The translations under genes and the position numbers were made by a program. The notes under the pieces were generated by a model, which was given only the letters and a program-made list of their open reading frames with translations, was not told the DNA's origin and did no database searches. DNA of 64,000 bases, taken from Phoenix dactylifera (taxonomy: Eukaryota; Streptophyta; Magnoliopsida; Arecales; Arecaceae). Below are positions 50,801-61,085 of the stretch, one piece after another; the first letter of the stretch is position 1, and each line of letters opens with the position of its first letter. Location: positions 23,631,146-23,695,145 of the forward strand of contig NC_052399.1 in assembly GCF_009389715.1 (NCBI RefSeq), written 5' to 3'.

Positions 50801-52485
50801 TTTTCTCTCCGGCTGCCATCTCCAATTTCTACACAACACGGAAAAGAAAAAAATGCGCCACTAAGGGAACATCAGGAAAAAGAAGCCCAAGAAGGGAGAA
50901 AGAGGAGGACCTTGAGGGCGTCGTCGATGTCGGACTCGACGACGGCGAAGAGGCGGGCGAAGGCATCATCGCTGGAGACATTCTCTGCGCGCTGCTTCTC
51001 GACGCCACAAAGAGAAGTGGGGAAAAGAGGAGGGGGGCCGAGGATGAGCCAAGGACGAGGCCGCCGCCTACGGTGATGGAGAGGGAGGAAGAGTAATAGA
51101 GGCAAAGGAGGTTGGAAATGGGGAGGGAAGAGGGGGATTTGAGGACGACTTGGTCGGAAAAGGAGATGGCTTCTTGAATCTGGAGGGGGTTAGGGATTTG
51201 TTGGGGGTGAAAGAGGGGGTGCGGCGGCTGGAGGGGTTATCGCTTTTGAAAGCGAGCGACAGAGAGAGGAAGAGGGATTTGTTGGATTTGGGTAGGGAGG
51301 AGGAGGAGGGGTTAGGGATTGCCCGCCGGGGGGAGGCGGGGGGTGGGGGGCGCGGGTTGAGGGGTGGTTGTAGGGGCTAGGGATGGGGGGTGGGGGGCGG
51401 CTGCAGGGTTTAGGGTTTAGAGGGATTAGAATTTATCTTTGTGGTGGTGCCGGGCGGGGGGGGGGGGGGGGGGGGGGAATGGCCCTCGACGACGCTTCGC
51501 TTTGAAGCATCATCTACTCGTCGTATCCGGCGACACTTCTTCAAAGCGTCTGCACATTTTTACCCCTGAGCCAAAATTGCCGACGCTTATACTAAGCGTC
51601 GGCAGTAAAAAGTCGGGGTAAGCCCTTTTTCCTGTAGTGATTGTTCATTATTTGATATTGGGTAGATTTGAAGAAGCGTCGGCACATTTTCGCCCCTGAG
51701 CCAAAATTGCCGAAGCGTCGACAGTAAAAAGTCGGGATAAGTCCTTTTTCCTGTAGTAATTGTTCATTATTTGATATTGGGTAGATTTGTTTGTTGTATG
51801 AGTACTTGATTGTTCATAATCTTTTTTTGCATTTAATGTGTTATAGTATACTAAATAATTTATCAAATGACTGCAACATTCTAATTAATTTTCATTTTTT
51901 AATGAGTTTTTTACTTATTTAGCATTTATTTTTATTCATTTTTCTTTTCTTATAAATGCTATTTAATTTTTAGAAATTTCTATGGTACCAACTGCATATA
52001 TTCCTGCATACCGCATGTGTTCTGTATACCATACTGGTCCCTGAATATTGTGCCTGCATTTTAATACTTTGCCTAATTAATTTTAGTCATCTCATCTTGC
52101 TTTTTACCTGGTTACAAATTATTAAGCTTCTCCAATACCTGATGGGTGTAGCCACCTTACAATCAAATTAACATCACCATTGCCCACACACCTTTCCAAC
52201 GGTCCAGCGCTTTTTCATTTGAAAAAAATTAATCATGGTTTCTAAGAAAACAATAAACCTTTTTCAGGGCTCTGGTGGTGTCACCGACAATAAACCTTTC
52301 CAACGGTCGCTGACTTTTCTCCTGTTTTTCTTTAAAAAAATCTTTTTCAGGGTTCTGGTGGTGTCACTGTCAAGAAAACCAATCTGGCCTTGATCATTGG
52401 TATATATGATGAGCCAATGACTCCTGGTCAGTGCAACATGGTTGTTGAGAGGCTTGGTGATTATCTTGTCGATCAGGGTTTCTGA
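38868..52485 (+). CDS. Profilin
   Basis: Three exons, 38868-38990 (41 codons), 41185-41322 (46 codons) and 52351-52485 (44 codons plus stop), give 131 residues, the standard plant length, with both introns in phase 0 at the positions usual for plant profilins. The protein starts [17 protein letters not shown], has the central [10 protein letters not shown] and [10 protein letters not shown] segments, and ends with [19 protein letters not shown] and YLVDQGF. Profilin binds actin monomers, poly-proline proteins such as formins, and phosphoinositides in the cytosol; plant profilins are also known pollen allergens. Intron 1 is 2.2 kb and intron 2 about 11.0 kb, which is exceptional; most plant profilin introns are below 1 kb. 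Intron 2 holds at least five transposon insertions. All splice sites are canonical, and the reading frame shows no damage. Confidence 0.95.
41591..41668. repeat. Two tandem 39-bp repeats in profilin intron 2
   Basis: Units 41591-41629 and 41630-41668 are adjacent and differ at two bases, which suggests a recent local duplication. Confidence 0.85.
41947..42075 (-). mobile_element. Au-like SINE, 3'-incomplete or decayed
   Basis: The plus strand shows the characteristic Au SINE words in reverse orientation: CCCAATGCATGAGGCTCCCG, then GCAGCCTTACCCC-like sequence, GAGAGGTTGT and GAACCCGTAACCTC. On the minus strand this gives GGTTACGGGTTCAAAAG, a damaged B box. Au SINEs are tRNA-derived and widespread in monocots and dicots. 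A neighbouring SINE inserted at its head (right end), so its own duplication cannot be seen. Confidence 0.6.
42092..42246 (-). mobile_element. tRNA-derived SINE, about 155 bp, with target-site duplication
   Basis: The minus strand starts with tRNA-like sequence: an A-box-like segment in CATTGCTTGGTGTAAGG and a B-box-like TGTTCAAGTCCTGAGG. A 16-bp direct repeat, AATGAAAATACCATAT at 42076-42091 and AATGGAAATACCATAT at 42247-42262, differs at one base. It is not the Au family. It lies directly beside the Au-like copy and probably inserted into or next to it. Confidence 0.75.
44463..45439. mobile_element. hAT-type non-autonomous element, 977 bp
   Basis: A perfect 8-bp duplication ATATTGGT lies at 44455-44462 and 45440-45447. 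The ends are TAGGGTCGAAAGCGG and, on the other strand, TAGGGCTGAAAACGG. Sub-terminal regions repeat ATCCGTATCCG-like words in both arms. The middle (about 44830-45140) differs in composition and has no recognisable gene. It lacks a transposase, so it depends on an autonomous hAT relative. Confidence 0.85.
49176..49860. mobile_element. Tourist-like MITE with AT-rich core, 685 bp
   Basis: Flanked by TTA (49173-49175 and 49861-49863). The ends read GGCGTTGTTTGG and, on the other strand, GGCTTCCTTTGGCAAAGC. The sub-terminal words GAGCTTTTGG and AAAAGTACTTTTTGG are shared with the short copy at 23839. The centre (49365-49610) is nearly pure A/T with TAATATAAT-like repeats, so this copy is longer than its relative by core expansion. 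Confidence 0.65.
50035..51639. mobile_element. Non-autonomous CACTA transposon (1.6 kb) carrying a host gene fragment
   Basis: The ends are CACTACAAGAAAAACA and, on the other strand, CACTACAGGAAAAAGG, with the 3-bp duplication ATT at 50032-50034 and 51640-51642. These are hallmarks of the CACTA (En/Spm) superfamily. Both sub-terminal zones carry inverted GCGTCGG words, including a 20-bp perfect palindrome at 50080-50099. No transposase was seen. The middle is GC-rich and contains a two-exon fragment resembling a SYP7-group syntaxin on the minus strand, and a run of 22 G at 51456-51477. It sits in intron 2 of the profilin gene, 0.7 kb before exon 3. Confidence 0.9.
50706..51003 (-). pseudogene. 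Captured fragment of a SYP7-type (Qc-SNARE) syntaxin gene
   Basis: On the minus strand, 51003-50911 encodes [19 protein letters not shown] and continues [12 protein letters not shown], up to a GT donor. After an 87-bp intron-like gap, 50823-50706 encodes [19 protein letters not shown], then a stretch with KARLM and ELPKLQKYG. From memory this follows the N-terminal region of plant SYP71-type proteins (VDKQREANxSGDDAFARLY ... [21 protein letters not shown]). SYP7 proteins act in membrane fusion at the ER and plasma membrane. Only about 70 of roughly 265 residues are present, and there is no start region or membrane anchor. The intron was kept, so the copy was taken from DNA, not from mRNA. It lies wholly inside the CACTA element. 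Confidence 0.75.
51541..51789. repeat. Tandem duplication of the CACTA right end plus host flank
   Basis: Unit 1 (51541-51670, 130 bp) covers the last 99 bp of the CACTA element and 31 bp of host DNA. Unit 2 (51671-51789, 119 bp) repeats it with about a dozen changes, including an 11-bp shortening in the GCGTCGG zone and a changed terminal base. Because host flank is included, the duplication happened after the insertion. Confidence 0.85.
52191..52368 (+). repeat. Duplicated intron 2/exon 3 junction of profilin
   Basis: Two imperfect copies, 52191-52285 and 52295-52368, each run from CCTTTCCAACGGTC through a T-rich tract and an AG into GG(C/T)TCTGGTGGTGTCAC. The second is the true exon 3 start (52351). 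The first offers an acceptor ending at 52267; using it would add 83 bases and shift the frame. Confidence 0.85.
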
Positions 52486-53737
52486 ATTTGGTCGATTGGG
52501 ACTTTATTTTGTTTGATCTGAATGTTTGACATGGGCTTGCATCAACTTGGCATTGGCATGAGTGCGGTGAATAATCTATTTGTATCCTGTGGGATATTTG
52601 TGAGAGAATCTGGTTCAGTTAGATTGTACCTATCTTAAACTTTGATGCCTATATTTTTTATTTCACTAGGGTTACTGAATGGTGATATCCATAAGCAAAT
52701 TTTCAAGGTACTAAGATTGTAGATTAACCATGTATGCTGTTTACATTTTGTTTCCATACTCTATATTCTTATCTCGGCTTCCAGGGAGGCTTCGCTTGAA
52801 AACTGAGTTCTACTTATTATTTGCTTAAACTAGGGTGCTTGCCTGATGGCATGGACTGCTGTAGCTTTGTTATAATTTACTACAAAATATGCTTATTCCG
52901 CCATTATAGAATGCTGATGTCGAGGGCTTTGTGCTGTCACTACATGCACCCACCTTCTGAACGGAGAAACATCTTTCATATGGGTCCAAAAACAAGGTGC
53001 AAGCAAATGGCTAGGGTCCTGGCATGTCATACTGGTCTATACTGACATGTTAGCATCGAACCTAACCTTATACTAGTACGGGGGATCCACTATCGAGATT
53101 GTCTTGGTTGAGGTTGTGTTTATGAAAACCACTCTCCATGTCACAATGATTGGCATGTTACCGAACATAACACCTCACAAAGCTGAAGGATTTTGACAAG
53201 CAAAACAAGAAATTTCAACTAATCAATCGAAGAAGATGGTTAACATGTGACAAGTTAATGGATGTGATTCCTGGAGTGCTTTAGAACAGAGAACAATTAG
53301 CTAGCAAATTATAAGTTCGTGCAAAATTACAAACTAGATGCACCAAACTATAACAATTTTAACTGAGTTTTTTTTAGAGACTGAATATGCAGATGAGGTA
53401 CAGATTTTTGTACTGAAAATAAATAGTACTAGAAAGATAACTATCTTATATTACTATACTAAAAATGTGAAATGATCTGCTAATCAGTTAAGCACAAGCG
53501 AAGAATCAATTAGCAAGAGAGAACATGATACATCAAAATGCAACCTAAAAATTTAAAAATGTTTAATGATGCCTAAAGAACTTTGCTCTAGGTATTGCAT
53601 TATAAAGATCACAAACATGCAAATTATGCTCAAGTGTTGAATCCAGTTACACTAGGTTCATGCTGTGTGCAACATTGACCGTTCCATGGAACTTTTTTTT
53701 AAGCATACTAAGTGGATGAAATCATGAGAGCAAAATG

Positions 53738-53774
<37 letters not shown>

Positions 53775-55421
53775 GAGAAGAGACAATAATCCATATTATA
53801 GACACTCCATTTTAAAAGGTAAAAGACTAACATCTCTGCAACTGTATTAACCAAAGCCATGACCTACTAATCACCTTTATTCTAAACCCATGTCTCAACC
53901 GAAATACACCAAATTGACCATGCAACAACACGAGCAAACTTGGAAGCGTAATAAAGTAAATATGGAATAACTGTAGATAAGTAAAATGACATCATAAGAA
54001 AGAATCCACATGCAAATAATATAAAAGGTCATACTCTAGCTTCCTGAGAGAGATACTTTCAGGTTCTGGATGTATACTATTGAGGTTCTGAACAGGAAAA
54101 TAAGTTCTCAGGCTGCCCTTTCTTTCCCCAGTCATTCTGACAGCTCAGCATTGCTAAGAATTCCAATGACTTCATTATTAAATCAATGTATGAACCAAGA
54201 ATTCTAGAGAAACTGTGCAACACACTAGAAAGCGAAAGAGGGTGGAATTGTACCCCATGAGCCAGCATATCTTGATCCACAGAAGGATTCTGAAGCCCAT
54301 TATGCCAAGCATGCAAATAATTGAAGTCCTTTTAAGTGGTTGCATCCAATCTCCTCAGCATCCATTCCATACCATTCATACCCCATATCCACATTTAGAC
54401 AACCATAGCTGAAAACTTTGTGCTATTGTTAACCATCTGTATGTTGCTTGACTATGTGAGAATTGCTAATATTTGATATACAGTATGTAAAATATTGCAG
54501 CTTATGTACAGTTTTACAACTAGGTCACAAGGAGCCACATTTGCTGCAAGTGACACGTGCTAAATCCTTTGTCAAGCTAAAACATTCCATGTTATATGAA
54601 AGATCTACATCATGCATCATGTGTAGCAATACTTCTCTGGCATAAATGAAAAATGAATAATTGTGAAGGATTTTTTTTAATCTTAACAAACTTTGAATAA
54701 GGTGGTTCAGATATTTTGCATCCATAGACTATAATTAAGATGTTTTAAATACTTCTCAATTGCTTCAACTAAGCTTGCATACAGCTTATTACTGTCACAT
54801 TATATGATAGCTGGAGAGGCTTCCTCCTTTCTACCTTATATAAAAGATTAGCCTGCATTTTCGTCTTTCGAAATCATACCTTTCTTCTATAGGCCATGAA
54901 AGAAAATGATATCTCATGCATCAATTCACCTCATCATTAGTCTACATGCAAACTTTTGTCAATACAAACACCATCTAGACAAGACACACACATTGGATTT
55001 CAAATGAATGGACGGAAAATTCATTCCAAAAGTATCATTTTTTTTCAGAACAAGTTTCTAAGATACTAAACTTTAGGAGACTTGATTTATTGATATTGCT
55101 TCAGGAAGACACTGAATAAATGTAATGAAGCTTTTCAACTTCAGATTAATCATACTTGTATATCAAAAAAGTTAAAACTGGAATTGACCAACTAGTGCCA
55201 TGGTAACACAGAAATCTCATGCAAAGAGAGACGGTGTAGCTCTTCTATTGCTCCTCTTTTAGCTGCCACCAAAGGGCTGCCATCAGCTATTTAACTTTCT
55301 TGCCTGAGACTTGCATGTTGGAAAAGAATTAATTTTGATGCATTAATGTATTTTATAAATTGACTTACCAAACCAGATTCTCCTGCCAGATCTTGACTTT
55401 TCACTAGCCAAGGAATCCAAA
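52486..55421. other. 3' flank of profilin and intergenic DNA
   Basis: The first few hundred bases should be the profilin 3' UTR. A (TC)n microsatellite lies at 53738-53774. A strong minus-strand donor-like site (TTTG then GTAAGTC) lies at 55371-55365. No other gene was recognised. Confidence 0.45.
53738..53774. repeat. (TC)n microsatellite
   Basis: A dinucleotide run of about 37 bases with one interruption near 53763. Confidence 0.85.
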
Positions 55422-55556
55422 TCACTGTGAGCCAATCCTTGGCAATTTAAGCATGGAGCCGGCCATCTCAGGAACGGGCTGGCCAGTAAATCTTGCTTGG
55501 TGAGGTACAGTTGCAAATGCCCGACCTTGAACTGCAGAAGTTTCTTCAAACACAGT
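55422..55556 (-). CDS. Candidate terminal coding exon of an unidentified minus-strand gene
   Basis: Behind a possible acceptor (AG at 55558-55557) the minus strand has 44 codons and a TGA. The product includes SAVQGRAFATVPHQARF and ends PEMAGSMLKLPRIGSQ, a protein-like composition in otherwise AT-rich DNA. The rest of the gene would lie to the right, perhaps beyond the window. A donor site just downstream (55371) could belong to a 3' UTR intron. I do not recognise the family and could not link further exons to it, so this may be chance. Confidence 0.3.
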   Translation of the reverse strand, partial: TVFEETSAVQGRAFATVPHQARFTGQPVPEMAGSMLKLPRIGSQ

Positions 55557-56499
55557 CTGCTCTTACACCAAACAAGTTTAACTCCACAATCTGGCCTATT
55601 ACTCAATACGGAAGGCCCGTTATCAGCACAACCAACATGGTGTAGTGTGCTTATTATGAAGGATAATCATATAAATTCTTAGAAGAATGAGAGCTGAAGG
55701 ATTTTAAATCAGTTAACTTGCCAACCAAAAGCAGCACTTCATGGTTGCCAAGGAGCCTAGATGATACATGCAATGGATATAGCTTATCACCAAGGTTTTA
55801 AATACTGGATGGACGGTGGGGCATCCCACCATCCCAAGTGCTGAGACAAGGCACTGTGCCAAGTATCGAGATAGGACAAGTCAGGAAATGGACCAGACTA
55901 TCTCAACTGTTGGAGCATACCATTCCACGGAAAAACTGGAGCAGTCCTCTCACGCAGTATTTAGGAATCATTAGGAAATTGTATAACGGACTAGGCAGTC
56001 ATTTGGAAATGAATTTAGTATAAAGTAACTTCTTCATTCACATTATGATGATTGGAGATTTGTTTATCAGAAATCTCAGAAGTGATGATCCTTCACATCA
56101 CAATGATTCAATTGAAGATGCAATAGCTCCTAGAAAGCCTAGTTGAGGAGATTGAAAGTCTCAAACATGTAGTTCCAAATCAATTTATAATTGATGAAGG
56201 CATAAAGTTTTGACAATGGAGCATAAAGATGGAAAAAATCAAAATGATCTTGGGGATGAGATCCATAGAACAAAAGCGTGTGATGAAGTCAAGGGCCAAG
56301 ATCACGCTACAAATTTCCTATTATGATGATTTAAGCCCTCATCCAACTGCTAGAAGTGTCAACAAAACATATCAAAGCATCGAAGTTATCTAGTGGTCTA
56401 GATTTGATCATAAAATAAGTTACCTATTGATGGTTCGATGTTAATCTGGATGTGTGCATCTTCTAAGATTTACTGAGGCACGCCTTAGCATGCACCTAC

Positions 56500-58299
56500 A
56501 TTGGGTGCAAATGTGTCGGGTCGGACCAAGTCATGACTGACCCCAACTCGACCCAATTCCTTGTTCGGGTCCTAATGTTGGATGCAAACCCAACCTAATA
56601 GAAGATTAAGTCAGATCGGATCTCCGGCCAAAATTTTTGACCCAACGGGTCATTCGAGTCAAGTCGGGTCCATGTATAATCCGGTCCCAACCCGAAAAAT
56701 TTTAGGACCAAATCAGATTCGGGTCGAATCTGGGTCACGCATATGGAGTTCTAAAGTGAAAGTTAAATTTGGACAAAAGAAAATTCTTAGACTCATTATT
56801 AGACATGAATATCTCTTTCAACATAATTTTTTTCCAACAAGGCTCAGAAAGCAATTGAAAAGAGTTCCGAAAGTCAAGCATTCCCTATGGATTATACGAA
56901 TTATTATATTTAAAGATATCTAATAGATTGAAACAGAGCATGGATAGAATGCCAAGTCAGTCACAATATCAATCTACAATCTAAAAGTCAAACTTTCCAT
57001 CCAAGGATGTACGTTCTTGACACAAGATAATGAAGAAAGAAATCAGAGGGAAGGATGAGAAAAGAGCAGCAATATACCATATGGCAGCATCCCATACTTC
57101 TGGTTTCTCAATTCTTCTCTTCTGAATCACCTCTAAAGTAGCATCAACAATTGATCTAGAGTAAGGTGTCTTGATACTTTGGCACCTCTTCTTCACAGTT
57201 TCAGCATGGATATCCTGACATAGAAAGCAAAAAATAAGTATGCCAATGACCAAGCATAGCAGCATATAGCATCCAGCATGATTCACAAATATAAATGGAT
57301 CAGAACGTGGAACAATTACCTTCTTATGCTGCTTCTTATACATCGCAATCCAAGTAAGCTTTGAAGGTTTGAGTCGGTTGTAAAAGTACCACACTTGCAT
57401 TTTGGCATATACCCGACAATTACCAAACCAAGCTCAGAACCAATTGTAAGGCATATACCCAACAAAAACCCAGACCAAATCCCATCAATTCCAAATCCAC
57501 CACCATCCCCCTCCCAAAACCTCAAACACTAGGAATGCACGACAATCCACAAATCCCAACAAAACCAAGAACCCACGGGAACAATGTCGCTAACCTCCAG
57601 CACCAAACTTTAGGGCAGCACCCACAAACTCCCAAGACCAGCAACTCCCATAAGGAACCCACTCCCTAATTTTCACCCCAACCAAACAGCCAAAATGGGG
57701 AAAGAAGAGATGGATGGACGACCCTCCATAGCCAACCGATGGCAGAGATGGGTGAGGGTGGAAGGGGAGAGCGAGGATACCTCGAGAGACTGTCGTGAGA
57801 AGAGGCTTGACCGCTCGAAGCACGCCGACGTAGTGAAGGGGATACCTCAGGAGATCATCATGAAGGCTCGAAGCACGTCAACGTTGCTGGACGGCAGGAT
57901 CAGTCGATTGCCGTTGTGGAAGAGGCTCTAGGGTTAGGGTCTCGAACCAAGGGAGACCAAACGGGTATTTGAGAGTTGGAAATAATTGGGACTTCGGAAG
58001 AGTAGAGACTACATTAAAGAGTAGTTCGGCTTAACACCCCTCCTCACCTCAAGTTAACAAGTATACCGGGTTCAGGTCAGGTCCGATAATAGGTCAAAAG
58101 ACCCAAATTAGACCCATATAACAAATGAATCGCTTTGGATCAAAACTCTCTAAACCCAGACCCAACTTGGAATGTGAAACAAGTCCAAATTTGGAACCTG
58201 ACCCAACCCCAGAGGTCCTTAAATTGGGTTCGGATACGGTCTAAGCAGGTTGGGTTAGGTTGGATCACGGGTCAACCCGACTCATGTGCAGCCTTTCCA
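56500..58299. mobile_element. Possible TIR element enclosing an RPL24 fragment
   Basis: The left part (56500-56760) matches the left arm of the hAT-type MITE at 25003, and the right part (about 58050-58299) matches its right arm. The ends read TGCAAATGTGTCGGGTC and, on the other strand, TGCACATGAGTCGGGTT. Imperfect 8-base flanks GCACCTAC (56492-56499) and GCACTTAG (58300-58307) agree at six of eight. Between the arms lie 1.3 kb with an RPL24 pseudogene. It may be one element with cargo, or two unrelated broken copies. Confidence 0.35.
57075..57395 (-). pseudogene. 60S ribosomal protein L24 (RPL24) pseudogene fragment
   Basis: On the minus strand, 57395-57320 encodes [20 protein letters not shown] then HKK up to a GT donor. 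A 105-bp intron follows, and 57214-57075 encodes [29 protein letters not shown] and EKPEVWDAA. This is the centre of eL24, a protein of the large ribosomal subunit. A one-base shift just before YFYN, a degraded end after DAA, and several changes at conserved basic positions mark it as a pseudogene. The intron is kept, so it is a DNA-level copy. A telo-box-like ACCCTAACCCTAG on the same strand near 57929-57941 suggests that the ribosomal gene's leader was copied too. The first exon and C-terminal half were not found. Confidence 0.8.
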
Positions 58300-58307
58300 G
58301 CACTTAG

Positions 58308-60281
58308 TTGTAACAACCCAAGACACCACCCCAAAAGGCTAGCCAACAGGCATTATTTGGGTTCCTTGATACTATATAAGTATCCAACATCTACCCAATT
58401 CATAGCCTATATGGGATTAACATATGGCCGCACAGGTCCTCACATACTTAACTTTAGTTATCAGTGGTTATCTTTTATGATGAAAGACTAAGATATTTAG
58501 TGTCATTGGAAATATTAGATGATAGCTATCTGCCTTGAGAGGTAAAATGTTGATGAGAAATGAAAAATCAAGTAGGTTCGAGCCAAATGTAGATGAATAT
58601 AAGATTTGATTGGTGATTGTTTGATGATTCAGCTAAGAAAATTTACTCTTCATCCAGTAACCAATGCAGGATAAGTTTCACAGTATTTGTTATGAGTATG
58701 TGATGTAGGACAGCAAGGGGTTAGGACTTCCTGCATGCTTTGGTGGTCCTAAGGTGAAGAATTAAAGGTACGAAGGACTTTATTGCTGGTTGTCAAGGTT
58801 CTGTGATTTGTTATTCAATAAGAAAACTTGAAATTTAGAGCAATGGCTATTTAAAAGAATGTCTATTTGGGGTGTCCTATATGTGGGAAGATTAACCAAA
58901 TCACAATCTAGAGCTCTCTTGGACAATCAAATATAAATCTGTAATCAGATTAGATCAAATAATGCACACAGAAATCTACAGACAGCAATGTGATCTATTC
59001 AAAGCTCAAAAAAAAGCAGGAATAAACAACAGATTATGAAAATAAAGAAGAAGATTGAGAGAAAGCGAGAAAAGAGAGGAACAAATGGCAGAAAATACGG
59101 ACAGGAGGAGAAGAGGGGAAGAGAGAGGGAGGAAACAAGAACCTAGCCTCAAATCTTCAATTTGATTCATGATTTAAAATGTTTTTTAAAAAAACACCGC
59201 ATACAAGTCTTTTACTCAGCCCACTTTAAGACTCAAACTTGACCCACAAGTAACGAATTTTAATCTTTCCAGGCCTCTTCAAAAGATAGAAACAAACCCC
59301 TAAAAAGCTTACAGTTGTCGTCTATCTTCGCCCGATCACCGAACCGTCAGTCTTAACTCCTTGAAGTTTCCAGAGCAAACCAGTTATTAACTTCTAACAG
59401 CCGACATGTACTGTAGCATCACTATGCATGCTACAGAAACATCAACAGTAACCAACACCTTAACTTACCTAAATTGACTCCTTTTGGACCTCCTAGAATT
59501 ATGGACTTAAAAGTCTTACAATACGACCTTGATTGGCTATTATTAGACTTCGAAAAGCCTTAATGACTTCAATCTAAAGCATACAATTAAAAACATCCTA
59601 CAATTAAAAACTATAAATCAACAAAATTCAGGCTATTGAATGTGAAGCAAATCAATCCGCATCATTTGCTTCCCTTGCATGGGTCTCATCCCCCAGGATC
59701 TTTTAAGAAAATAAAGAGAATAAATATGAATTGCAAGCGTATAAATATGAATCGACTAATCCTAAACCTTTTATACGATAGTTTTGATAGGTGTGCTTTT
59801 TGCATCTTCATGGCATCACTTGAGTCCACAAGAATTTAGTATATTTTGTATAACTTATGGGCCTTAGTTGGCATCGTATTCATGCAAAATTAACACCACA
59901 TTAATTATTCCATTAAAATCATTTGACAAAGTGGCCCAGCAAGCATTTTCTTCATGAGTCTATATACTACTGATTCGGTTATGTATTTGATTCAAGAAGT
60001 GTAAAATATGATTTATTAAAGATGATTTATTTATTACTTTGTAGTACATTTTAATAGTTTACTCGTCATTTTTTTAATCTCCAAAATTCATGGCATTCAT
60101 ATGAATTTATATGTTCATCAACACCCATGCAAAACAAGGTGGTTTACTATTTTCTTATTCTGGTTATGATCCAATGACTTATCTTTTTTCACCCCATCAT
60201 GCACACGCATATGTCACCTTTGGGTGCTTCTATACATGCATACAGGGTTGATTAGCATAGCTAAAAGTGGCATTCATCCAC
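58308..60281. other. Intergenic region, no gene recognised
   Basis: AT-rich sequence with short frames only; a purine-rich patch lies at 59040-59140. Confidence 0.4.
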
Positions 60282-60325
60282 AAGAAAAGGTACTCACAAG
60301 GTTAAGAAAAGGTACTCACAAGGTT
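60282..60325. repeat. Two tandem 22-bp repeats
   Basis: AAGAAAAGGTACTCACAAGG plus TT occurs twice in a row (60282-60303 and 60304-60325) with no difference seen. Confidence 0.85.
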
Positions 60326-60344
60326 AAGAAAGAGGAGAGATAGA

Positions 60345-61085
60345 CCTCAGAAAATACAGATGGAGGTTTTTATCCAAGAAGATTGGAATGATAGAACATG
60401 TTGTCATTAACAAGAATGAAGTGACTAAGAGTGCAAAATCGCTACAAAAGAATGACCCAAATAATTGAGGCTAGTTAACCATGACTGTAGTTTTTATGGG
60501 AGTAAAACTCAGCTAAAATCAACTTGAAATCAGCCTTGTCATCTAAACCATCAGAGACTATCAATCACATAATGCATAATATGATGGTTTTGTCTTAAAC
60601 TGATGCATATAAAGCTATAAACAATGTGCCATGATTCCCGAGTCAAAAGGATTCTAACAGAGGATGCCTCAGAAAATTAAATAACATAGCTAAGCTTTGA
60701 ATATCTATTTTCTTACCATCAATAAGGCTAGAATAATCTTGATGAGATGTTGTTGCCGAATATATCAAGCTTAGGACATCAAGTGATTAAGGCTCCTCAT
60801 GGTAACTTTCATTATTATGGTTCTCTAGTCCACATGGCTGCTGTTGTCATTTCCTTTGCTCCAAATATTGCTTTTGCCTTTAATTTATGCATTAGTGTTA
60901 TGTGTGAATATCACAGAGCACATTCCTCAAGAAACTCGCAAAACTGCAAGCGCAATTAAAGATATTGGAGAGGAGACCCATCACTTACCAGCTATGTGAA
61001 GATTTTCTAGACTGATGATTCTGCATCTAATCATGATCAAAACAAATCAACAGAATCGCATCAGCAAGTTTAGAAAAATGCAGAA
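60345..61085. repeat. Duplicated 0.7-kb segment, copy A
   Basis: This stretch aligns along its length with 62338-63050 in the same orientation, at roughly 70-75% identity by eye. Shared landmarks include CAAAAGGATTCTAACAGAG, TTCAAGAAACTC and TTAAAGATATTGGA. Near its right end both copies keep a minus-strand donor-like GTAAGT site (here at 60990-60985). Confidence 0.75.

Noticed and set aside
50704-51096. A 130-codon plus-strand frame inside the CACTA element
   Set aside because: It is antisense to the syntaxin-like fragment and has no protein-like pattern of its own.
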